A stretch of DNA of 64,000 nt from positions 15,136,293-15,200,292 of the forward strand of contig NC_012871.2 in NCBI RefSeq assembly GCF_000003195.3. Direction: 5' to 3'. Every line of letters begins with the position of its first letter. Position 1 is the first letter of the stretch. The position numbers were made by a program, and so were the translations under genes. The notes beneath the pieces are model-generated. The model was not told where the DNA came from, made no database searches, and saw nothing but the letters and a program-made list of their open reading frames with translations. Origin of the DNA: Sorghum bicolor (Eukaryota; Streptophyta; Magnoliopsida; Poales; Poaceae). This document shows, one piece after another, positions 57,016 through 64,000 of the stretch.

Positions 57016-58164
57016 TCTATATCTACTAATAAATTGTGAAAATTTCAGTCTGCCAAAATTTTCTTCCGCCCCATCTAGCCAGCCCGGAATCGGTCTCTCG
57101 GTCCGTTTAAAGCTTGTAAGAGAGAAAAAAAAATAGAATATTTTCTAGGGTTCCCAATGCAAAAAATCTTTTACCTTTCGCCCGTCCGCTCGTAGAAAAG
57201 TAAAAAGAAAATAATTTTTTTCAGGGTTTCCAATGCAAAATCTCTTATATTCTATTAATTTTCTTTTCTTTTATTCTTTAATTGGGCTGAAAATTAATAA
57301 ATACGTAGTAATTCATAGAAAATCTAAAAATTACAAAACAAATTTTATTCAGCTCCACATATGTAGATCCATACAGTAAACAAAAAATAGGTGCAAAGTG
57401 TTTATCCTATTAATTTACTTTTCTTTTATTCTTTATATCGACTAAAAATTAATAAATGCGTAGAAATTCATAGAAAAATCTAAAAATTACAAAACAAAAT
57501 TTGTTAAGGTCCACATATGCAGATCCATGTAGTAAAGAAAAATATCACAAATTTTAGTATATTTTTTGTTGAAGATGATTGCCTATGCTTTTTAGTGTAA
57601 AATTGAAATTGTAGTTACCTTGCTCCAATTATTATAAAAATTTTATGGTAGCCTATTTAATGCGATGCTTGATTTGTGGTAAAAGTTTTAGCACCATTCC
57701 TACATATCTCACTGATTTACTAATTTACCTAAATTTATGCTTGCTAAATAGTTTAGCATCAATTTAAGTATGTACAAATATAAAAAAGATGCCTCCACTA
57801 CCTTTGCACGATGTGTTGTTATATCATATTTAAGCCCATATGTTTATAATCTACATACATTTAACTGATATATCATATTTTATAGGAATCCTAATCTAAA
57901 TAAAAAAATAAAGCTAGCAACAAACTTCTCATGTTTTAATATAATACTTTTTTTTTATTATTAAATAAATATGTCTCCAAGCTACATAATATTGTAAATA
58001 TTAACTATCTCATACCATAGATGTCATGGTTATCAATAAAATAAATTATAGACTTTAATTTTTATAAAAAAGATAAATATAAATAGATATGTAACATTAT
58101 GTCATCACTTTTTATGACCATTTGATGTTTTTCTCCCGTTGCAACGCACGGGCATATTTGCTAG
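57016..58164 (+). mobile_element. Non-autonomous Helitron, 1149 bp
   Basis: The 5' end is TCTATATCTACTAATAAA (57016), starting with TC after an A. The 3' end is a hairpin CCCGT-TGCAACGC-ACGGG (58135-58152), then eight bases and CTAG (58161-58164), followed by T. This is the standard Helitron structure with insertion between A and T and no target duplication. The interior is AT-rich with no Rep/helicase and no captured gene. From 57087 on it is almost identical to 63082-64000. Confidence 0.85.
58135..58152 (+). other. Helitron 3' terminal hairpin
   Basis: A 5-bp GC stem with an 8-base loop, CCCGTTGCAACGCACGGG, lies 8 bp before the terminal CTAG. It acts as the rolling-circle termination signal. 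Confidence 0.85.
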
Positions 58165-58232
58165 TATAGCTTCTATTGATAAAAAGTATATTGTTTAACC
58201 AAACATATATTGAAATAAACTAGATGACTAGA

Positions 58233-58234
<2 letters not shown>

Positions 58235-58317
<83 letters not shown>
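58235..58317. repeat. (AT)n microsatellite, 83 bp
   Basis: A near-perfect AT dinucleotide run directly abuts the left end of a small inverted-repeat element. A second TA run (58591-58613) abuts its right end. Confidence 0.95.
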
Positions 58318-58320
<3 letters not shown>

Positions 58321-58590
58321 AGAGTATACTCTGTCGCTAGCTACAAAATATGTTATTCTGTAGCCACCTCCATTTACGATAATTTTATATACTAACTTAC
58401 GATAATATATAATATGTATACATATTTACGAAAGTTGGGTTACTATAACACATGAAGATATTTACCGTAATGTGATAGTAAACCACTTAGTAAGGAGTTA
58501 CTATAATCTTGTAAATTAATATAGTAATTATTGTAACTCAAAGTGGCTACAAAATAAGTTATTTTGAAGCCAGCTACAGAGTAATAGTTC
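58318..58590. mobile_element. MITE-like element inserted in a TA microsatellite
   Basis: Left GGGAGAGTATACTCTGTCGC and the following TAGCTACAAAATATGTTATT face, on the complement of the right end, GAACTATTACTCTGTAGCTG followed by GCTTCAAAATAACTTATTTT. The inverted repeat is about 50 bp and imperfect, with a 273-bp total length. TA runs lie on both sides, as in the microsatellite-targeting Micron elements described in rice. Membership of that family is not claimed. Confidence 0.65.
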
Positions 58591-58613
58591 TATATATATA
58601 TATATATATATAT

Positions 58614-58970
58614 GACGCGTTTATTTTATACGCGCGTGTAGTTACTCTCATCTATATATCTCTAGATTTAAGGTATATATGACCGAACAAAATGTATATA
58701 CATAAAGTATATGATCATACTAGACCATCTAGAGTGATATGTATGTTAAGTATGTATGCATACATAGAGTATATGGTTATACTTATTGTATATAATATAG
58801 TAGTGGCATTTTAGTAATATATTTAAAATATATTTTTTTTTGAAAAATTTTCGCGTGGTAAGATCTAGAGTATATAAACATACTCAAACCAATAAACAAG
58901 TATGAATACATACACAATGTAGTTTATTGAAGATGAGAGTAACTACACGTACGTGTACAAAGGAATTTCC
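58614..58970. mobile_element. Second small inverted-repeat element
   Basis: Left text CGCGTGTAGTTACTCTCATCT (58631-58652 region) and right text, complement, ACGTACGTGTAGTTACTCTC (about 58933-58960) form terminal inverted repeats of roughly 40 bp, diverged at the tips. The first 150 bp are repeated directly at 58971-59120. Confidence 0.5.
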
Positions 58971-59120
58971 CTCGCATTTATTTTACACGCGCGTGTAGTT
59001 ACTCTCATCTATATATCTCTAGATTTAAGGTGTATATGACCGAACGAAATGTATATAGACAAAGTATATGATCATACTAGACCATCTAGAGTGATATGTA
59101 TGTTAAGTATGCATGCATAC
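58971..59120 (+). repeat. Direct repeat of the preceding element's first 150 bp
   Basis: It shares TTTAAGGTRTATATGACCGA-type text, TGATCATACTAGACCATC and GTATGTTAAGTATG with 58616-58765. It ends abruptly at the LTR that begins at 59121, so the LTR insertion truncated it. Confidence 0.8.
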
Positions 59121-61538
59121 TGTCACACCCATATTTTAAGAACAAAATAGGATGCATAAAAGACTCATATGTGCCCCAGGAACAGTCGCACACATAAGTA
59201 GACAAATCTCAAATGTACCATTGCAGTGTTTATTACATAGCGGATTATAAAATATCACATAGTCTCATACAAAAATGATAGCATAAAGTAAACAACGCTC
59301 TCGACGGAAGCTCCACACAGGGACACTGTTGACTGGTTGACTCCAAACCTAGTACTCATAACGGTAATCCTCATTCCAGTCATCTTCATTATCATATCCT
59401 GAGGTGTTGGGAAATTGCAAGAGTGAGCACATATCGTACTCAACAAGTATAACCAGGGGTTCATGAGGCTTAAATAGCTGACACTGGTTTGACTGCATTT
59501 AGCTTTTACTAGTAGATAGCATATTCATAATTAAATAGCAATAGTCAAGGTAGCATAAATAATCCATTAATCCCATGATCAAGTGTAAGCATAATTAATT
59601 CATAGCATAAACGATAATCAAATGAACATAACAACTTAATAAGCTCATCGTCGGCGCAGCAAGAACCCCCAAGACCGCTCATAACCGTGAGCACGGCTAG
59701 TATACCAGTTTTGCACTCTGCAGAGGTTGTACATCTTTACCCATGAGTCATGATTTACCCTTTCGCCCGAGGTAGCTAATCTCTTAACCCCCTTCCTAGG
59801 GAGGTCGGCAGGGATCACTATGAAGCCTTTCAAAAGTTCGTCTAACAAGTTAGGGCCGCAAGGTTTCCTTTGCGCGCAGATATAGATACCCCCCTTCCGA
59901 ATAGCACAATGACGCGCAGCCTATACACATAGGGACAGGGGCTCGCACTATACCAAAACGGTTCAGCCCCTCCGCCCTTTCGGGTAACCTCTAACAAGCT
60001 AGAAAAGTACTTCATACTGAGCTAAAGCCAGAGCCATTATAGCCCTCATGGTTGCACTGTTGTCCCGGTGATCACTTATAGACAAGATCTCATACAGTTA
60101 TTTGTGATTCTTTTATGTTCATTGCATAGCTATTAATCATCTTACAAGATCATGGATTATATCAAGCACTAGCACATCTACAACAAATGCATATCAAGTA
60201 AGTAGCAAGGAATATAGGAAACAATCATCTATGATTTTGCTAAGGTCGACAAGGTGATAGCATGCAGATGATATATATGTGTAGTTAATAGTAAATAGGT
60301 AACAAGGATGATCCCAAGTTATACTTGCCTTGCTCAAAGCTCTCCTGAACCTGCTGGTCCTCAAAAGCTTGGTCTTGGTCACCAACATACGGCTCACCGT
60401 CTAATCCCAATCATCAATCAACAACACGCAATCCAATGGAGACAATCATACACAAAGCAAACAAGATATAATTAGAACATTACACCAAACAGTGGTAAAA
60501 TAAATATAAAAGCTCATGAAAATATTCTACGCAGTGCTACGATCACACAAACGTAAAGTTCACGAAAATCGGAATTAAAACGTGAAAGATATAAATTTTC
60601 TAAGATTTCCTATAGAGAAATAATTAATTAAATGCTACTGCAGAATTAAAAAGTTTCAAAACAGTAAACTAATAATTCTAACTTGTAAAGCTCGGAAATA
60701 CGAATCTAACGAAACTTGAATGGACAAAAACGGAGTTATAATGAATATTTTATGAGCAAAACAAAATTAGTGACAATCTTGTAAATAGGAGAAAGTGCAT
60801 TTTTCAACCGGCCACTTCCGCACCTCGCCGGCGACGACAGGCTTCTCGATTCCGAGCACCGTTTCGCGAAAGGAAAACACCACGGGGTAGAGGAGCTCAC
60901 CGCGAGTTCAAGGAGGTGCTCGGTTGGGACCGAAGGGCAAGGAGCGGAGCTCGCGGCGTGCGGCAGTTCGTCCCCGACCTCGGCGAGATTTCCAAACTGA
61001 GAAAGACGGCGGCTAGGGCTCGGTTTCGCAATTTAGACGCAAAAGAACAACGCGGGGCATCGTAGGGTACTTTATAGGGTCTCGATTCGCGATAAGAGCA
61101 AGGAAATCCCGAGATTTTAGAACGGATTCAGTGGGCGGTTTCCTATTCGGCTACGAACAGGAAGCAGGAAGGTGGAGAAGAGGAAGCTGACGCGCGGGCC
61201 CAAGCTGTCAGCGAAATAGGGGGTGGGGATTGGGCTGGTTGGCCTCTCGGCCAGCAGGCCACCAGGCCGAGCTGATTTTATTTTTTTTCTCTTTTTTTTT
61301 CTAAATTTTCCAAAGCCTTTTTAAATCGAATTTTGAGAGCAAATAAATTCCAACAAAAACCAGCAGCACAAGTAAATAAAGATGCTCCAGCATGAATGCA
61401 CAATCAAGGTTGCTAAACCTATGATGAATTTTAATTCTCACAAAATTATTCATTTTGCTAGATTCAATGCTCACAAAAAATTCTTAAACAAATCAAATTA
61501 ATTTCCTATTAATTGAAATTCACATTTCGGGTGTTACA
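59121..61538 (-). repeat. 3' LTR of a Tekay/Del-type chromovirus (Ty3)
   Basis: On the plus strand it begins TGTCACACCC and ends GGGTGTTACA, giving a 2418-bp LTR with TG...CA ends. On the minus strand the internal side reads GAGGACGAGATTCTTTTAAG followed by GGGGTAGAGTT and the LTR start TGTAACACCCG, the usual polypurine junction of this lineage. The 5-bp left flank is CATAC (59116-59120). The matching right flank is not in the window. Short ORFs inside it are not convincing. Confidence 0.8.
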
Positions 61539-61569
61539 AACTCTACCCCCTTAAAAGAATCTCGTCCTC

Positions 61570-62685
61570 GAGATTGAAAGGTGCTTACTCAAACAGGTAT
61601 GAGTATGATTTCCTCAGATCATCCTCTCTTTCCCAAGTTGCCTATGCTTCCGAGTACCGATTCCACTGCACTTTGCACATCCTGATGACCCGACTTCTGG
61701 TGACTCTCTCAGCTGTCTCCAATATTCTGACCGGATATTCTTCATAAGTGAGATCACCTTTAACAGAAAGCTCTTCCAAGGGTATTTGCTCCTCAGGTAC
61801 ACGCAAACACTTCTTAAGTTGTGACACATGGAACACATCGTGCACACCCGCTAAACTTTCAGGCAATTCCAACTGATATGCTACTTCTCCACGCCTTTCT
61901 AATACTTTAAATGGACCAACATACCTTGGAGCTAACTTTTCCTTCATATTAAACCTCTTCACACTCCTCATTGGTGACACTTTCAGGTAGACATAATCAC
62001 CTGCTTGAAAAACCAGCTCTCTCCTACGTGTGTCTGCATAGCTTTTCTGACGAGACTGAGCAATTCTCAAGTTATCCCGAATAGTCCGCACTTGTTGTTC
62101 TGCATGTCTAAGCACATCTGTCCCAAACACCTGAGTTTCTCCTGTCTGATTCCAAAACAAAGGTGTTCTGTACTTCCGACCATACAGTGCCTCGAACGGT
62201 GCCATCTTAAGACTTTGCTGATAGCTATTGTTATAGGAGAATTCTGCATATGTCAAACTCTTGTCCCAACTAGTCCCATACTGCAAAGCACAAGCTCTCA
62301 ACATATCCTCCAATATCTGATTGATTCTCTCAGTCTGCCCATCTGTCTGTGGATGATATGCTGTGCTGAAATTCAACTTTGTTCCCAATGAATCATGCAC
62401 TGCTTTCCAAAAGTGAGATGTGAATTGAGTACCCCTATCTGACACAATCTTCTTAGGTACTCCATGCAAACAAACAATTCTTTCCATGTATAACTCTGCC
62501 AGTCGGTCTCCACTATATGAAGTTTTGACAGGTATGAAATGAGCAACTTTGGTTAAACGATCCACTATCACCCAGATTGAGTCATACCCTCTTTGTGTAC
62601 GTGGTAACCCCACTATAAAATCCATACCCACTTCTTCCCACTTCCATTCTGGAATCTTCATTGGTTGCAACAGTCCAGCTGGCCT
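61570..62685 (-). pseudogene. Tekay-type integrase and interrupted chromodomain
   Basis: The frame from about 62685 down to TAG at 61642 carries the integrase core: D in WEEVGMDFIVGLPRT, D in KIVSDRGTQFTSHFWK and E in TDGQTERINQILEDML, so the triad is intact. MAPFEALYGRKYRTPLFWNQ and VGPFKVLERRGEVAYQLELP are typical. The C-terminal chromodomain starts at YEEYPVRILETAERV and VIRMCKVQWNRYSEA. It is then cut by TAG at 61642, after which ATWEREDDLRK is still readable in the same frame to about 61600. Chromodomains steer integration toward marked chromatin. Here it would be truncated. Confidence 0.85.
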
Positions 62686-63081
62686 CTAATGTTCAGCTTT
62701 CACTCGCTGACAAGTATCACACAAAGCAACATATTCAGCCACATCCCTCTTTAAACCATACCACCAGTACTTCTGCTTCAGATCTAGATACATCTTAGTG
62801 CTACCAGGGTGAATGGAATATGCTGACTCATGAGCCTCTCTCAGAATCGTATCACGAATAGCCTTCACTTCAGGAACACATATCCTTTTTCCAAACCACA
62901 ATACACCATTGTCATCTATTCTGAATCCTGGTGCTTTGCCTAGTACCACATTCTGTGCTATCTCCTTTAGTTTCTCATCTTCCAACTGTCCTTTCAATAT
63001 CTCTTCCTCTAGAGTAGGAGTGACCTCAATTTCCATAGTATTTACTACAATTCCCAGATTCAAATATGCAAATTCAGCACA
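62686..63081 (-). pseudogene. Tekay-type pol: RNase H end and integrase zinc-binding region, truncated
   Basis: The readable frame starts at the junction (CAEFAYLNLGIVVNTMEIE) and includes the integrase HHCC region: REAHESAYSIHPGSTKMYLD, LKQKYWWYGLKRDVAEYV and CDTCQRVKAEH. A TAG at 62686-62688, where Gln is expected, separates it from the core. Upstream RT and gag are replaced at 63081 by Helitron-like DNA, so the rest either lies beyond the window or is lost. Confidence 0.8.
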
Positions 63082-64000
63082 GAATCGGTCTCTCGGTCCG
63101 TTTAAAGCTTGTAAGAGAGAAAAAGAAAATAGAATATTTTCTAGGGTTCCCAATGCAAAAAATTTTTTACCTTTCGCCCGTCCGCTCGTAGAAAAGTAAA
63201 AAGAAAATAATTTTTTCCAGGGTTTCCAATGCAAAATCTCTTATATTCTATTAATTTTCTTTTCTTTTATTCTTTAATTGGGCTGAAAATTAATAAATAC
63301 GTAGTAATTCATAGAAAATCTAAAAATTACAAAACAAATTTTATTCAGCTCCACATATGTAGATCCATACAGTAAACAAAAAATAGGTGCAAAGTGTTTA
63401 TCCTATTAATTTACTTTTCTTTTATTCTTTATATCGACTAAAAATTAATAAATGCGTAGAAATTCATAGAAAAATCTAAAAATTACAAAACAAAATTTGT
63501 TAAGGTCCACATATGCAGATCCATGTAGTAAAGAAAAATATCACAAATTTTAGTATATTTTTTGTTGAAGATGATTGCCTATGCTTTTTAGTGTAAAATT
63601 GAAATTGTAGTTACCTTGCTCCAATTATTATAAAAATTTTATGGTAGCCTATTTAATGCGATGCTTGATTTGTGGTAAAAGTTTTAGCACCATTCCTACA
63701 TATCTCACTGATTTACTAATTTACCTAAATTTATGCTTGCTAAATAGTTTAGCATCAATTTAAGTATGTACAAATATAAAAAAGATGCCTCCACTACCTT
63801 TGCACGATGTGTTGTTATATCATATTTAAGCCCATATGTTTATAATCTACATACATTTAACTGATATATCATATTTTATAGGAATCCTAATCTAAATAAA
63901 AAAATAAAGCTAGCAACAAACTTCTCATGTTTTAATATAATACTTTTTTTATTATTAAATAAATATGTCTCCAAGCTACATAATATTGTAAATATTAACT
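63082..64000 (+). mobile_element. Second copy of the Helitron, lacking the first 71 bp
   Basis: It is colinear with 57087-58006 at a constant offset of 5995, apart from small indels. Only a handful of differences are visible by eye. The 5' Helitron end (TCTATATCTACTAATAAA) is absent, and the copy begins GAATCGGTCTCTCGG directly against pol sequence. The window ends before the expected 3' hairpin. Confidence 0.85.

Noticed and set aside
58235..58317. AT run considered as a replication origin or matrix attachment site
   Set aside because: It is a simple dinucleotide microsatellite beside a transposon. Nothing else supports an origin.

Overview
The window is plant nuclear DNA, most likely from a grass and probably a panicoid (sorghum, sugarcane or maize-like). 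The reasons are GC-rich first exons, nested LTR retrotransposons of typical grass lineages (Sirevirus, Athila/Tat, Tekay-type), a CACTA transposon with TTTGCCGACTGCC subterminal repeats, a Helitron and MITEs. Only two apparently functional host genes are visible: a single-exon pentatricopeptide repeat (PPR) protein (27429-28949, +) and a three-exon YUCCA flavin monooxygenase of auxin synthesis (53851-55742, -). Nearly everything else is mobile DNA or its wreckage.

Layout. 1-4527: right-hand part of a CACTA element that carries two host gene fragments, one ROH1/BPS1-like (DUF793) and one prolyl-oligopeptidase-like. 4528-6793: repeat-poor, AT-rich filler. 6799-23671: a decayed Sirevirus (Copia) with a perfect 5-bp target duplication. 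Its 5' LTR is split by a 7.6-kb Athila-like element (7716-15347) that also has a perfect target duplication. 24309-25964: a solo LTR related to that Athila-like element. The Sirevirus and the solo LTR both sit in an older LTR-like sequence. 27.1-29 kb: the PPR gene. 29-36.7 kb: non-coding DNA with tandem duplications. 36731-49520: a small TIR element split by a 12.4-kb Tat-lineage Ty3 retrotransposon (37050-49489). This retrotransposon is oriented on the minus strand and carries a spliced plus-strand plant-mobile-domain (PMD) gene. 49.5-53.8 kb: intergenic DNA with MITEs. 53.8-55.9 kb: the YUCCA gene. 57016-58164: a Helitron. 58.2-59.1 kb: small elements set in TA microsatellites. 59121-63081: the 3' LTR and integrase region of a Tekay-type chromovirus. 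63082-64000: a second, 5'-truncated copy of the Helitron.

The most interesting system is the Tat retrotransposon. Gag-pro-pol lies on one strand, and a seven-exon gene with its own TATA box lies on the other, encoding a PMD domain, a proline-rich linker and a coiled coil. The two transcription units converge tail to tail about 157 bp apart. The whole element, LTRs and both coding strands, is also strongly enriched for the hexamer GCCGAT/ATCGGC. Many of the nonsense codons in this and the neighbouring elements are TAG at positions where Gln (CAG) or Trp (TGG) is expected, as cytosine deamination in methylated DNA would produce.

Limits. All family calls come from reading motifs by eye. No alignment or database search was run, and ages and identities are rough impressions.
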